The notes below the pieces were generated by a model, which made no database searches, was not told where the DNA came from, and saw nothing but the letters and a program-made list of their open reading frames with translations. 64,000 nucleotides of DNA from an uncultured Lachnospiraceae bacterium (GTDB lineage Bacteria; Bacillota; Clostridia; Lachnospirales; Lachnospiraceae): assembly GCA_934292725.1 (NCBI GenBank), contig CAKQXY010000013.1:1-64000 (forward strand), given 5' to 3'. Shown here piece by piece: positions 1-8,194 of the stretch. Both the position numbers and the translations under genes were made by a program. Within the stretch, counting starts at the first letter, position 1, and each line of letters opens with the position of its first letter.

Positions 1-12
1 CGCAATATTGGC

Positions 13-41
13 TTGCATAAACAGAAAAAATACGATATATT
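13..41 (+). promoter_or_regulatory. Sigma-A-type promoter for the YARHG protein gene
   Basis: TTGCAT (13-18), a 17-base spacer and TATATT (36-41) lie 44 bases before the start codon at 85. The ribosome binding site AAAGGAG follows at about 72-78. The match is read by eye and is near the edge of the window. Confidence 0.5.
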
Positions 42-84
42 GAATATAGAGTAACGACCGTGGTTTTGTAGAAAGGAGAAAAGT

Positions 85-1581
85 ATGAAGAGACGATCAA
101 AGCTTTCTATTCAGGTATATCGAGCGATAACAGTGACAGCGATTGGACTTATGATTGGAGCAGCACCTATGCGCGTAATGACGGTGCAGGCACAGGAAAC
201 ACAGAAAAATCAGGAACAGCAGTCAGATGATCAGAAATTGGACTATAAGGTATTTGAGGACAGTTCAGAGAGACTGCTTGAGTGGTCTGATATTTATATG
301 TTGTCAAATGAGGATATTCGAATTGCAAAAAATGAGATATATGCGCGTCATGGACGGCGCTTTGCAAGTACAGATCTGCAGTCTTATTTTGATCAGATGG
401 CATGGTACAATGGGACAGTTCAGCCTCAAAATTTTGATTCTGGATGTTTGAATGCAGTTGAAGTTGCAAATATTAGTTTTTTGGACAGTGAGCAGCAGGC
501 AGGGACAGGATCAGATAACAAGTCTGTCGTAGAAAAAGAGATCAGTCTGCAAAAGCAAGAGAAAGAAATGAACACAGCAAAGATCAATGACAGAATTGGT
601 CTGAGCAGTTTTGCAGATACTGCTGTTGTAAAATACAATGCATCAGATGAACTGCCATCTTATAATGCAGAAGAATCAGCTGTGCAGATGGGCGCTTTTT
701 ATGAGAAGAATGGCGAAATTTTTGGAAACATCGGGTTTGACAAGAGTATTAACTATGCAAATGAGGGAAGCATATGCGCCTGGTATCAAAATCATGAATA
801 CAGACTTGTGTGTGAAAACAGTGTGGCAAGTGAAGATTATAGTCAATATGAGGATACGTATGTCATGTATGAAGATGACAGAAGGCTGTTTGAATACAAA
901 AAGATGGATGAGCACGTAAGCGGCGGTGCCAGTCCTGGGTATTGGCTTCTGACGCAGAATGCGATTTACGTGGGCAATTATGATGGTCTTTTGGTATTGG
1001 ACTGGACTGGAACTGTATTGACACAATCTGATCAGTACACATATGCGTTTGATGTGTATGAGAATCAGGTATATATGAGAACAAAAGATGATCATCTGGC
1101 ATGTGCAGATGTACAGACGCTTGCTAATGCGCATGAGATACGCTATGCATTTGATGAGGAAAGTGAGCGTTCATATGAAACAGCTGGGAACTTTATTTAT
1201 CAGTCGTATGGTGCACTGTGGCGCTACGATATCGGTGAATCGGATGCAAGTGATAATATGAAGGTACTGGATGTAGACTGTGATTGGGGACAGCTGTGTA
1301 CATCAGATAGCTACGCCTATGGAATCAGCACCACACCAGTTCGAGATGGAGTGGCAATAGAGCGAATTTCTTATTTGACAGGAGAAAAGGAGACAGCTTG
1401 TGTGATTAAAAATGTGGGTTTTGCATTCTTAGATCACGCACAAGGCAGCAAACTTTATTTGCAGTTAGGACCAGATAAAAGTGACTGGACTGGCCAGGAA
1501 AGAAACTTTAATATGGTGACAATTGCAATTGACTTTTGGACAGGAACTGTGGAAGTACTTGCCGCAGGATGGTATTCGTGA
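85..1581 (+). CDS. Secreted YARHG-domain protein of unknown function
   Basis: A 498-residue protein with a basic N-terminus, a hydrophobic stretch at residues 14-30 and a likely signal peptidase I site near residues 34-37 (VQA-QE), so it is probably exported. There is no lipobox cysteine. Residues about 65-125 form a YARHG domain: the signature YARHGRRF is at 86-93, followed by the usual tyrosine/tryptophan-rich part of the domain. The function of YARHG is not established; it is common in cell-surface proteins of Clostridia. The rest (about 180-498) is rich in aromatic and beta-forming residues with repeated W/Y-x-x-D stretches, as in proteins that fold into repeated beta-sheet blades; that is inference only. 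It stands alone, with its own promoter upstream and a hairpin terminator shared with the convergent cstA. Confidence 0.7.
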   Translation: MKRRSKLSIQVYRAITVTAIGLMIGAAPMRVMTVQAQETQKNQEQQSDDQKLDYKVFEDSSERLLEWSDIYMLSNEDIRIAKNEIYARHGRRFASTDLQSYFDQMAWYNGTVQPQNFDSGCLNAVEVANISFLDSEQQAGTGSDNKSVVEKEISLQKQEKEMNTAKINDRIGLSSFADTAVVKYNASDELPSYNAEESAVQMGAFYEKNGEIFGNIGFDKSINYANEGSICAWYQNHEYRLVCENSVASEDYSQYEDTYVMYEDDRRLFEYKKMDEHVSGGASPGYWLLTQNAIYVGNYDGLLVLDWTGTVLTQSDQYTYAFDVYENQVYMRTKDDHLACADVQTLANAHEIRYAFDEESERSYETAGNFIYQSYGALWRYDIGESDASDNMKVLDVDCDWGQLCTSDSYAYGISTTPVRDGVAIERISYLTGEKETACVIKNVGFAFLDHAQGSKLYLQLGPDKSDWTGQERNFNMVTIAIDFWTGTVEVLAAGWYS

Positions 1582-1597
1582 TAGTTTAATATAAAAA

Positions 1598-1643
1598 AAG
1601 CCAAGGAAGAGTCTGGATATATTAGCAGACTTTTCCTTGGCTT
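1598..1643. terminator. Bidirectional terminator between the YARHG gene and cstA
   Basis: An inverted repeat with about 18-base arms (AAGCCAAGGAA...TTCCTTGGCTT) sits between two convergent genes, with an A-run on the left side and a T-rich stretch on the right, so it can serve both strands. Confidence 0.8.
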
Positions 1644-1648
1644 AAATT

Positions 1649-3337
1649 TTAAGCTTTCTTTGTTTCCTTGCTTACAAGGCGCTTTCCGGAATGGAGTACG
1701 ATTGTAAGACCAAGGATGATCAGAAGAACTGCGATAATTAACTGAAGTCCTTCAACCATGAATACGGCTGTTCCAGCCTGATATGCTTTTACAAGAGCAA
1801 TGAAACGCTCAACAAGTGCGGTGAAGGTAACACACAGCATGATGATTAACGGAGGGAACAGAGTCTTGTTTGTGCGGCCTGTAACTTTTAAGAATACGCA
1901 AAGAGTAATAAGTACAAGTGCACTTAACAGCTGGTTGGCACTTCCAAACAGCGGCCAAATATTTGTATAGCCAACCTTTGTCAGGATATAGCCAAATACA
2001 AGGGTGATAACAGTTGCAAAATATTTATTGCAGAATAACTTACGCCATCCTTCTGCATGCTCCATATCATCAACGGAGAACAGTTCCTGGAAGGACATAC
2101 GGCCGATACGGGCAACAGAATCAAGTGTACTAAGTGCAAGTGCAGATACACACATCGTCATGATACACTGAGCAATGTGAACAGGAATGCCAAACATCTC
2201 AAGAAATCCGGCAACACCTGCGGAGAAGATCTGGAACGGAGTTCCAGTAGCGGCAGTGCCGTCAGCGGAAGCAGCAGCACCGGCAACGCACAGTGCTAAA
2301 ACAGCAAGCAAACTCTCAAGGATCATAGCACCATAACCAACTTTTAACATATCCTTCTCATTGGAGATGGTCTTAGAAGATGTACCAGAAGAAACAAGGC
2401 TGTGGAAACCAGAAACAGCACCGCAGGCAACAGTTACAAATAAGATTGGGAACATATCGCCAAGTTTTTCATTGTGGAAACCAGTGTAAACCGGAAGATT
2501 CATTGTTGGGTGAGCAACAAGAAGACCAATTGCAGCGGCAGCAATCATAAAGATAAACATGAAGGTGGTCATAAAATCTCTAGGCTGCATCAAAAGCCAC
2601 ATTGGAAGGATAGCGGCAAAGAAGATATATGCGAATGTAACATAGTTCCAAGTTTCTCTTGTAGCGACAATTGGGAAGCTGATACCAAGTACAAAGCAGG
2701 CAACCATGCATACCAGTCCAAGAACAACCTCTTTCCAGCCAGTAAACTTCATCTTTTTCTGAATCAGACCAAAGACAACAGCGAAGGCGATAAACATAAT
2801 GGAAATGCTTCCGGCAGCACCGTTAACTGTAGACTTTGTGATCTCACCTGTGGCAGTATCAGTGACAAAACCATTGAAAGTGCCAGAAACCATATCTGCG
2901 AATGCAGCAGTAACAATAAGGGTAAACAGCCAGCAGAACAGTAAGAAAAGCTTTCTTCCAGTCTTGCCGATGTACTGTTCAATTAACATACCCATGGACT
3001 TTCCTTCATTTTTAACACTGGCATACAGTGCACCAAAATCAGTAACAGCGCCAAAGAAGATACCGCCAAGCAAAATCCATAACAGAACTGGGAGCCAGCC
3101 AAATGCGGCAGCCTGAATTGCACCAGTGACAGGACCGGCACCTGCGATAGAAGAGAACTGATGAGCAAATACAGTCCAGCCATCAGTTGGAACGTAATCC
3201 TCGCCATCCTCGTGTGTGTAAGCAGGCGTCTTTGCCTTTGGGTCAATTCCCCATTTCTTTGCCAGCCAGCGTCCATAGAAAACATAACCGGCTAACAGAC
3301 ATACAGCAGCGATTAAAACAATAACTAAAGTGTTCAT
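1649..3337 (-). CDS. cstA: CstA family carbon-starvation/peptide or pyruvate transporter
   Basis: A 562-residue protein made almost wholly of hydrophobic segments (about 14-16 predicted membrane helices), matching the CstA family along its length, including the N-terminal part with the conserved GPVTGAIQAA stretch near residues 68-77. Characterised CstA relatives import peptides or pyruvate when preferred carbon is scarce; the substrate here cannot be read from sequence. The gene is alone on the minus strand and lies 110 bases behind a T-box leader with a Phe-type specifier, so its transcription is probably controlled by uncharged tRNA. That favours an amino-acid or peptide substrate, by inference. 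The strong AGGAGG site lies about 25 bases before this ATG, too far for normal use; a six-codon open frame fills the gap (see the leader entry). Only a weak AAGG lies directly before the start. Confidence 0.9.
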   Translation of the reverse strand: MNTLVIVLIAAVCLLAGYVFYGRWLAKKWGIDPKAKTPAYTHEDGEDYVPTDGWTVFAHQFSSIAGAGPVTGAIQAAAFGWLPVLLWILLGGIFFGAVTDFGALYASVKNEGKSMGMLIEQYIGKTGRKLFLLFCWLFTLIVTAAFADMVSGTFNGFVTDTATGEITKSTVNGAAGSISIMFIAFAVVFGLIQKKMKFTGWKEVVLGLVCMVACFVLGISFPIVATRETWNYVTFAYIFFAAILPMWLLMQPRDFMTTFMFIFMIAAAAIGLLVAHPTMNLPVYTGFHNEKLGDMFPILFVTVACGAVSGFHSLVSSGTSSKTISNEKDMLKVGYGAMILESLLAVLALCVAGAAASADGTAATGTPFQIFSAGVAGFLEMFGIPVHIAQCIMTMCVSALALSTLDSVARIGRMSFQELFSVDDMEHAEGWRKLFCNKYFATVITLVFGYILTKVGYTNIWPLFGSANQLLSALVLITLCVFLKVTGRTNKTLFPPLIIMLCVTFTALVERFIALVKAYQAGTAVFMVEGLQLIIAVLLIILGLTIVLHSGKRLVSKETKKA

Positions 3338-3354
3338 ACCTTATTGCAGCCCAT
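3334..3354 (-). CDS. Possible six-codon leader peptide coupled to cstA
   Basis: A strong AAGGAGG site is followed after about 11 bases by ATG and an open frame encoding MGCNKV, whose TGA stop overlaps the cstA start codon (ATGA). This layout would allow translation of cstA by coupling. The frame is so short that chance cannot be excluded. Confidence 0.3.
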   Translation of the reverse strand: MGCNKV

Positions 3355-3446
3355 TCGGGTTGCTTCCTCCTTCTTTATAATAATAATGAAATAGATGAAG
3401 CGTGAGTAGGCTTATCCGGATGTAGCAGGATGCATGAACTGTGAAC

Positions 3447-3491
3447 AAAAAAACGTCTCCCCGATTTGGATTTTTCCAAATCGAGAAGACG
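3447..3491 (-). terminator. T-box-controlled intrinsic terminator
   Basis: On the minus strand a long hairpin (arms CGTCTTCTCGATTTGG and CCAAATCGGGGAGACG) is followed by seven T. Its left arm overlaps the alternative pairing partner of the T-box sequence, as expected for antitermination. Confidence 0.85.
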
Positions 3492-3736
3492 AAATCAATT
3501 CGCGTTACCACTTCTCTTGCCGGCTATGCCGACCACTCAATCAGATCAGAGCTTCTTCTAAATCTGTACCCCGTTAACGGTGGGTTTCCGTCCTTTATTA
3601 CTGCCAAACCAGGATTCACAAAGGCTGCTTCAAGGGGATGAACTCATTCGACATCACTGCCTCGCACCATACGGCAGCTCTCTGGAGATGCTTGAAGAAT
3701 GAAAACGTATCCTTGTCAATGCATTTCTTATTTATG
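3447..3736 (-). promoter_or_regulatory. T-box riboswitch (tRNA-Phe type) controlling cstA
   Basis: Reading the minus strand, the transcript carries the T-box stem I opening GACAAGGATA, the AG-bulge region CAGAGAGCTGCC with its apical GGTGCGAGGCAG, and a basal helix formed by CTTCAAG and CTTGAAG. Just before the closing strand the specifier side reads GAGTTCATCCC, giving UUC (Phe) followed by the usual A. The T-box sequence GTGGTAACGCG is at 3497-3513; its TGGT bulge complements an ACCA tRNA end, and tRNA-Phe normally has A73. A competing terminator follows. This is the established uncharged-tRNA-sensing class. The specifier was assigned by hand from helix position. Confidence 0.88.
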
Positions 3737-3742
3737 GTTGCT

Positions 3743-3770
3743 ATTATAGTCAGAAAAATATATTTGTCAA
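3743..3770 (-). promoter_or_regulatory. Promoter of the T-box/cstA transcript
   Basis: Minus strand: consensus TTGACA (3770-3765), 16-base spacer, consensus TATAAT (3748-3743). It starts the T-box leader within about ten bases. Confidence 0.85.
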
Positions 3771-3780
3771 TTGCAAATTT

Positions 3781-4039
3781 GCAACAAATATGGACCGCAG
3801 AATAGATGAGTACATTGTTACTTTATCAAGGTGATTTAACGAAGCAGATTGATAACTGGTGAAAAAACAGACAGGCAGAAGCATGTTAAAACGAAGCGCT
3901 GTTGTGAAAAAGAAACTAGAAATGGCGCAAATCCTAGGACAGAACAACACTTAAAAGTATCCTGTTAGCCCGGATTTGTTCGAAAAACAGGCACAAAAGA
4001 ACAGTTGAAGAAAAAAATGAAAAAATTTAAAAAAAACTG
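3781..4039. other. Intergenic stretch without recognisable gene
   Basis: About 260 AT-rich bases between the T-box promoter and the tRNA promoter. Short open frames on either strand have no convincing ribosome binding site or family resemblance. I see no repeat or RNA motif here. Confidence 0.6.
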
Positions 4040-4068
4040 TTGACAAATCGCTTGCGATGTTATATACT
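4040..4068 (+). promoter_or_regulatory. Promoter of the tRNA Pro-His-Gln-Lys operon
   Basis: Consensus TTGACA (4040-4045), 17-base spacer, TATACT (4063-4068), 41 bases before the first tRNA. Confidence 0.85.
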
Positions 4069-4109
4069 AATACATGTCTTGAGGAACACGAAAGACAAAA
4101 ACAAAACAT

Positions 4110-4184
4110 CGGGGTGTGGCTCAGCTTGGCTAGAGCGCCTGGTTTGGGACCAGGAGGCCGCAGGTTCGAATCCTGTCACCCCGA
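4110..4184 (+). tRNA. tRNA-Pro (anticodon TGG)
   Basis: Acceptor arms CGGGGTG/CACCCCG, anticodon stem CCTGG/CCAGG around loop TTTGGGA, T-loop GTTCGAATC, discriminator A. The 3' CCA is not encoded. Confidence 0.95.
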
Positions 4185-4214
4185 TCCTTTTTATGGAAAA
4201 TTGTTTTATACTAT

Positions 4215-4289
4215 GGTGGGTATAGCGCAGTTGGTTAGCGCGCCAGATTGTGGCTCTGGAGGCCTAGGGTTCGAATCCCTATATCCACC
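4215..4289 (+). tRNA. tRNA-His (anticodon GTG)
   Basis: Anticodon stem CCAGA/TCTGG around loop TTGTGGC. The extra G(-1) at 4215 can pair with discriminator C at 4289, the usual identity element of tRNA-His. CCA is not encoded. Confidence 0.95.
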
Positions 4290-4314
4290 CTTGCAGGTTA
4301 AGTCCCTGCGACGT

Positions 4315-4387
4315 TGGGCTATCGCCAAGCGGTAAGGCACAGGACTTTGACTCCTGCATTACGTTGGTTCGAATCCAACTAGCCCAG
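4315..4387 (+). tRNA. tRNA-Gln (anticodon TTG)
   Basis: Acceptor arms TGGGCTA/TAGCCCA, anticodon stem CAGGA/TCCTG around loop CTTTGAC, discriminator G. The weak first pair is typical of tRNA-Gln. Confidence 0.95.
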
Positions 4388-4390
4388 GAT

Positions 4391-4463
4391 GGGATACTAG
4401 CTCAGTCGGTAGAGCACTTGACTTTTAATCAAGGTGTCGCGGGTTCGAATCCCGCGTGTCTCA
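4391..4463 (+). tRNA. tRNA-Lys (anticodon TTT)
   Basis: Acceptor arms GGGATAC/GTGTCTC, anticodon stem CTTGA/TCAAG around loop CTTTTAA, discriminator A. It is the last tRNA of this cluster and marks the left edge of the accessory stretch that follows. Confidence 0.95.
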
Positions 4464-4472
4464 CGATTTTAT

Positions 4473-4508
4473 ACCTGAGAAGCAGATGATGCTCCTCAGG
4501 TTTTTTTG
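4473..4508 (+). terminator. Terminator of the tRNA operon
   Basis: Stem ACCTGAG/CTCAGGT with an inner GAAGC-rich loop, followed by eight T. Confidence 0.85.
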
Positions 4509-4602
4509 TTGCAAAAAATCAGAAGAAAAGAGGTGTGAATTATGCTGTGTATTTTTAAAGAGAACCAAAAAGAACCAAGTAGAACGTTTGAAATAAAAAA
4601 AC

Positions 4603-4631
4603 TTGCTATTTGTTCTGCTAGATGATAATAT
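4603..4631 (+). promoter_or_regulatory. Candidate promoter for the AAA/PD-(D/E)XK gene
   Basis: TTGCTA, 17-base spacer, TAATAT, about 65 bases before the start codon at 4696. The match is moderate. Confidence 0.4.
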
Positions 4632-4695
4632 GAAAATATGCTAGGATGAGATTGTTGCTGTCTTGGTAATATAGTTTTGAAAAGGAGCAAGAATT

Positions 4696-6366
4696 ATGAG
4701 GAAAATAAATATTCCTGTAGGAACATCCGATTTTGCAGAGATTCGCAGAAAAGGCTATTATTATGTCGACAAAACCAGTTTGATTCGTGAGCTTCTTAAG
4801 ACAACCGGAACAAAGGTTACCTTAATTACTCGTCCGCGACGGTTTGGTAAAACGCTTGGTATGAGTATGTTGGAAAAATTCTTTGATATCCGAAAAGACA
4901 GCAAAAGTCTTTTTGAAGGACTTGAGATAACAAGTGAGCAGACAATGTGCAGCGAATGGATGAATCAATGGCCTGTGATGAACTTAAGTTTTAAGGCGGT
5001 TGAAGGAAATGATTTTTCTACGGCATATCGGCAGCTCGTTTTTGAAATTGGAGAGCTTTATAAGAAACATGAATATCTTCTGGAAAGCGCTATGTTAAGT
5101 GAAGAGGAAAGGAAGCTTTTTTGGAACATTAAAGAACGTCAGGCTGGGAAAATAGAGGTGATGCGCTCGCTCCAGATTCTTTCTCAATTTCTGAAGAAAC
5201 ATTATGGGAAAGAGGTGATCCTTCTTATTGATGAATATGATGTCCCAGTGGCAAAGGCAACGAATAATGGCTATTATAAGGAAATGCTGGAAATTATGAA
5301 TGGACTAATGCAGGCATTAAAGGATAATCAGTCTTTGCGGTTTGCTGTTATTACAGGATGTTTAAAGATTGCAAAAGAAAGTATTTTTACAGGAACCAAT
5401 AATTTTGTATCGGATACCATTACATCGATGCGATTGAACGAATACTTTGGATTTGTTCAAAGCGAGGTGGAACAAATACTCAAGGATGCTGATATTGAAA
5501 AGAAGGCAGAAATTATTAAAAAGTGGTATAATGGCTATCATTTTGGGAATTTTGATGTGTATTGCCCTTGGGATGTAATGTGCTATCTTTCAGATTTGCA
5601 GAAAAGCCCAGAAGCAAAGCCGGACAGCTATTGGAAAAATACAAGCGATAATGCAATTATTCGTTCTTTTATTGATTTTGCCGGAACAAGTATTACAAAA
5701 AAGTTGGAAGTTTTAATGGATGGGGGCTATATTCTTCAGCGAGTAGATGAAAACCTTACGTATGATTATTTGCACTCTTCGGAAGAAAATTTATGGAGTC
5801 TGCTGTATTTGACAGGGTATTTGACGCAGGCAAGAGCTACTGAAGTGGAGGGAGAATTATCAGAAAATACAGTTGCATTAAAAATTCCAAACGAGGAAAT
5901 CAGAGGAATTTTCGAGACGACAGTTAGTAAGTGGTTTGATGAGAGCGCAAAAACTTGGAATCGAACTGCATTGTTTGAAGCAGTTTGGAATGGAAATAGT
6001 GAGGGCATTACAAAGGAAATGAGTGCTCTTTTGAGACGAACGATCAGTTATCATGATTATCGGGAAGATTTCTACCATGCATCTCTTACAGGTATCTTTG
6101 CTGGTGCAGGTTATCAGGTAGAATCCAATAAGGAGCATGGAGAGGGCAGAAGTGATGTGGTTGTCTGTGACTCTATTAATGGTCGAGTAGCAATATTTGA
6201 AGCAAAGCGAACAAAAGTATTAAAAAATCTGGAAGTAGAATGTGATAGTGCATTGCAGCAGATTGACGATCGAATGTATGCAAAAGATTTTGAAGATGCG
6301 TATGACGATATTCTTTGCTATGGCATATCGTTTTTTAAAAAACGTTGTATGGTGAAAAAGAAGTGA
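4696..6366 (+). CDS. AAA-ATPase-like protein with C-terminal PD-(D/E)XK nuclease fold (DUF1703 type)
   Basis: A 556-residue protein of the large AAA-ATPase-like (PF09820) plus DUF1703/PDDEXK (PF08011) family that occurs in many copies in gut Clostridia and Bacteroidetes. The N-terminus INIPVGTSDFAEIRRKGYYY is the family hallmark. A P-loop-like motif RPRRFGKTL is at 46-54 and a Walker B-like stretch ILLIDEYD at about 175-182. Near residues 485-510 the pattern G-R-S-D-V-V-V ... I-F-E-A-K-R supplies the D and E-x-K of a PD-(D/E)XK core. No defined role is known for the family; links to selfish or defence functions are only proposals. The gene stands alone directly after the tRNA cluster, with a good AAAGGAG site, in an AT-rich accessory region. 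Confidence 0.85.
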   Translation: MRKINIPVGTSDFAEIRRKGYYYVDKTSLIRELLKTTGTKVTLITRPRRFGKTLGMSMLEKFFDIRKDSKSLFEGLEITSEQTMCSEWMNQWPVMNLSFKAVEGNDFSTAYRQLVFEIGELYKKHEYLLESAMLSEEERKLFWNIKERQAGKIEVMRSLQILSQFLKKHYGKEVILLIDEYDVPVAKATNNGYYKEMLEIMNGLMQALKDNQSLRFAVITGCLKIAKESIFTGTNNFVSDTITSMRLNEYFGFVQSEVEQILKDADIEKKAEIIKKWYNGYHFGNFDVYCPWDVMCYLSDLQKSPEAKPDSYWKNTSDNAIIRSFIDFAGTSITKKLEVLMDGGYILQRVDENLTYDYLHSSEENLWSLLYLTGYLTQARATEVEGELSENTVALKIPNEEIRGIFETTVSKWFDESAKTWNRTALFEAVWNGNSEGITKEMSALLRRTISYHDYREDFYHASLTGIFAGAGYQVESNKEHGEGRSDVVVCDSINGRVAIFEAKRTKVLKNLEVECDSALQQIDDRMYAKDFEDAYDDILCYGISFFKKRCMVKKK

Positions 6367-6587
6367 GAAGAATAAGAAGATGGGGAGAAGTGCCATTTTT
6401 GTTTGCATAGTAGGCATTTAAAAATGATAATGTAACTATTGAAATTACAACAGGTCAAAGATACGATAACAATCGGTGAAGTAAGCGTAACACAGACGGG
6501 ATATTTTGTGGAATGTGCGATATAATCGATTTTATCAATAATTGCAATCAACTTGATGATGAGATGAGGATGAGATAAGGAGGCAAA
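6367..6587. other. Intergenic stretch with a candidate promoter and gene debris
   Basis: TTGAAA, 17 bases and TACGAT (6439-6467) could drive the GT8 gene. Around 6430-6525 short stretches read like ordinary protein (for example GEVSVTQTGYFVECAI in one frame) but are broken by stops, so this looks like decayed coding sequence. No family could be assigned. Confidence 0.4.
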
Positions 6588-7451
6588 ATGGAAGAGAAGA
6601 ATAGGATATGTATTTGTCTGGCAACTGATGCAAATTATTTTCCATATTGTTGGAACACGATAGGTTCAATTATGAGTCAGGCAGGAGATGAACGTTATGA
6701 GTTTATCGTTTTGGAGACGGGGCTTACAGACGAATGCATGCATACAGCAAAAATCAAACTTTTAAAATGGTCCAATGCGAGCATTCGATTTCTGGATACA
6801 ACACCATTTTCGGAAGATTTGCCAAAAGATGTAAGAGCATATTATAGTGTTGTTACCTATTATCGTGCTTTATTATTTTCTGATCTTTTTGCGGAGTATG
6901 AAAAAATTCTTTATCTGGATTCGGACGTAACAGTGCGAAAGAATATCTCATCTTTATTTCGCATTGATATTACAGAATATGCGGGTGCAGTCGTCAAGGA
7001 TTATACAATGGATGCCAAAATGTTGTTTGGAATTCCAATAGACTATCAAGGGAAAAGGTACACTGCGCAAAGCTATATTTCAGATATTTTAAAGCTTAGT
7101 GATTTTGATTCCTATTTTAATGCGGGTGTTATTTTATTCAATTTGAAAAAATGTAGAGAGCTTTGGAAATACGAGGAAGTCTTGCATGTATTGGGCGAAC
7201 AAAATTACTACCTTCAGGATCAGGATGCGCTAAATATTTTAATGGAAAACCATCTTTTATATCTTAGTACAGAATGGAATTATCAAAATGTATATGAGTT
7301 TTTAAAAGAAGAAACATCAAAAGAAGGAAAGCAACTCTGGAAGCGAGTGAAGAATACAGATCCGGGGATTATTCATTTTGTGAGTTCTGTTAAGCCATGG
7401 AATAGTGATGTATGTGCGCTGAAAGAATATTACCGTGAATTTGAATTCTGA
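6588..7451 (+). CDS. Glycosyltransferase family 8 protein
   Basis: A 287-residue single-domain GT8 enzyme. The N-terminus shows the family pattern (ICICLATDANYFPYCWNTIGS), and the nucleotide-sugar/metal motif is D111-S-D113 in LYLDSDVTVRKN. Other GT8 marks are YFNAGVILFNLKKCRE, DQDALNILMENHLLYL, and the C-terminal H-F-x-S-x-x-K-P-W (about 263-273), which supplies the metal-binding His and donor contacts. GT8 enzymes transfer galactose or glucose from UDP-sugars onto glycans or lipopolysaccharide-like acceptors; the acceptor here is unknown. The ribosome site AAGGAGG is 5 bases before the ATG. It lies alone in the accessory stretch, 12 bases before a truncated gene, so a role in surface glycan variation is plausible but unproven. 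Confidence 0.88.
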   Translation: MEEKNRICICLATDANYFPYCWNTIGSIMSQAGDERYEFIVLETGLTDECMHTAKIKLLKWSNASIRFLDTTPFSEDLPKDVRAYYSVVTYYRALLFSDLFAEYEKILYLDSDVTVRKNISSLFRIDITEYAGAVVKDYTMDAKMLFGIPIDYQGKRYTAQSYISDILKLSDFDSYFNAGVILFNLKKCRELWKYEEVLHVLGEQNYYLQDQDALNILMENHLLYLSTEWNYQNVYEFLKEETSKEGKQLWKRVKNTDPGIIHFVSSVKPWNSDVCALKEYYREFEF

Positions 7452-7463
7452 TTTGGAGGCGTA

Positions 7464-7655
7464 TTGACAAAAGAACAGAGGATGGCTTGTTTTGTGAAGG
7501 TAGAAAAAACAAAAGAGTTTTATAATAGCGTAACAAAAGATGATTTATGCAACTGCGCTTACTGTCAGAATTATGTTAGACAAATTAAAGCGGCCTATCC
7601 GAAAGTTGCGGACTATTTGCTCCATTTTGGGATTGACATTGAAAAGCCGTTTGAA
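7464..7655 (+). pseudogene. 5' remnant of a small conserved hypothetical gene, cut by a deletion junction
   Basis: A TTG start behind GGAGG opens a frame of about 60 residues containing FYNSVTKDDLCNC and CAYCQNYVRQIKAAYP, which looks like the start of a small CxxC protein seen in Lachnospiraceae. I cannot name the family. The frame continues to 7742, but from about 7655 the DNA belongs to a MATE transporter read in another frame, so the tail after about residue 65 is out-of-frame debris. The simplest reading is that a deletion joined the front of this gene to the inside of a MATE gene. Confidence 0.55.
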
Positions 7656-8194
7656 ACAATGTTTGGCAATTTCCGCTTTTGCGGCGCTCGTCAGTATGGG
7701 TGGTGCGCCGAAGGTATCTATTTTTATGGGAAAAGGCGATAATGAGCAGGCGGAAAAGGTTATGGGAAGCTGTACATGGATGTTGATTGCATTGTCCATG
7801 GTACTGACAGGAATTATGTTAGGATTTGGAAAAACAATCTTGCAGCTGTTTGGCGCAAGCGATGATACAATTTCCTATGCGGTGGATTACATGAATTATT
7901 GATTTAATTGCCTACACAGAGAAAAGTATGCGAATCTATTTAGCAATGCTTTTTCTGTATGGAATACAGGTGGCATGTCAGTATAGTTTTGTCGCATTGG
8001 ATCAGGCGAAGAAGGCAATCTTTCTCACAATATGGCGTAAGATTATTTTGCTGATTCCATTGATTTTTATTTTGCCACAAATTTTATCGGATTCCGTAAT
8101 GGGCGTTTATCTGGCTGAACCGATTGCAGATACGATTGCCATTTGCACGACAGCACCTATGTTTTATTTGTATTATCGTAATTTACGGGATTGA
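7655..8194 (+). pseudogene. MATE multidrug efflux transporter, gutted remnant
   Basis: Two blocks of MATE-like sequence survive. The first (about 7655-7902) encodes AISAFAALVSMGGAPKVSIF and MGKGDNEQAEKVMGSC, typical of the region after the first helices of a MATE protein, and stops at a TGA after DYMNY. The second (7928-8194) encodes MRIYLAMLFLYGIQVACQYS and VYLAEPIADTIAICTTAPMF, the last two helices. Some 200 residues that normally lie between are missing, as is the N-terminus, so no working transporter can be made. MATE proteins have about 450 residues in 12 helices. The last bases overlap the antisense end of the next ABC gene. Confidence 0.8.

Noticed and set aside
4040..4335. Two overlapping open frames of 61 and 92 codons
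   Set aside because: They run through the tRNA-Pro and tRNA-His genes and have no coding character of their own.
4542..4625. Small frame of 27 codons (MLCIFKENQKEPSRTFEIKK and on) with AGAGGTG upstream
   Set aside because: The ribosome site is fair, but the -10 box of the next gene begins right at its end, there is no family resemblance and no promoter of its own was seen.
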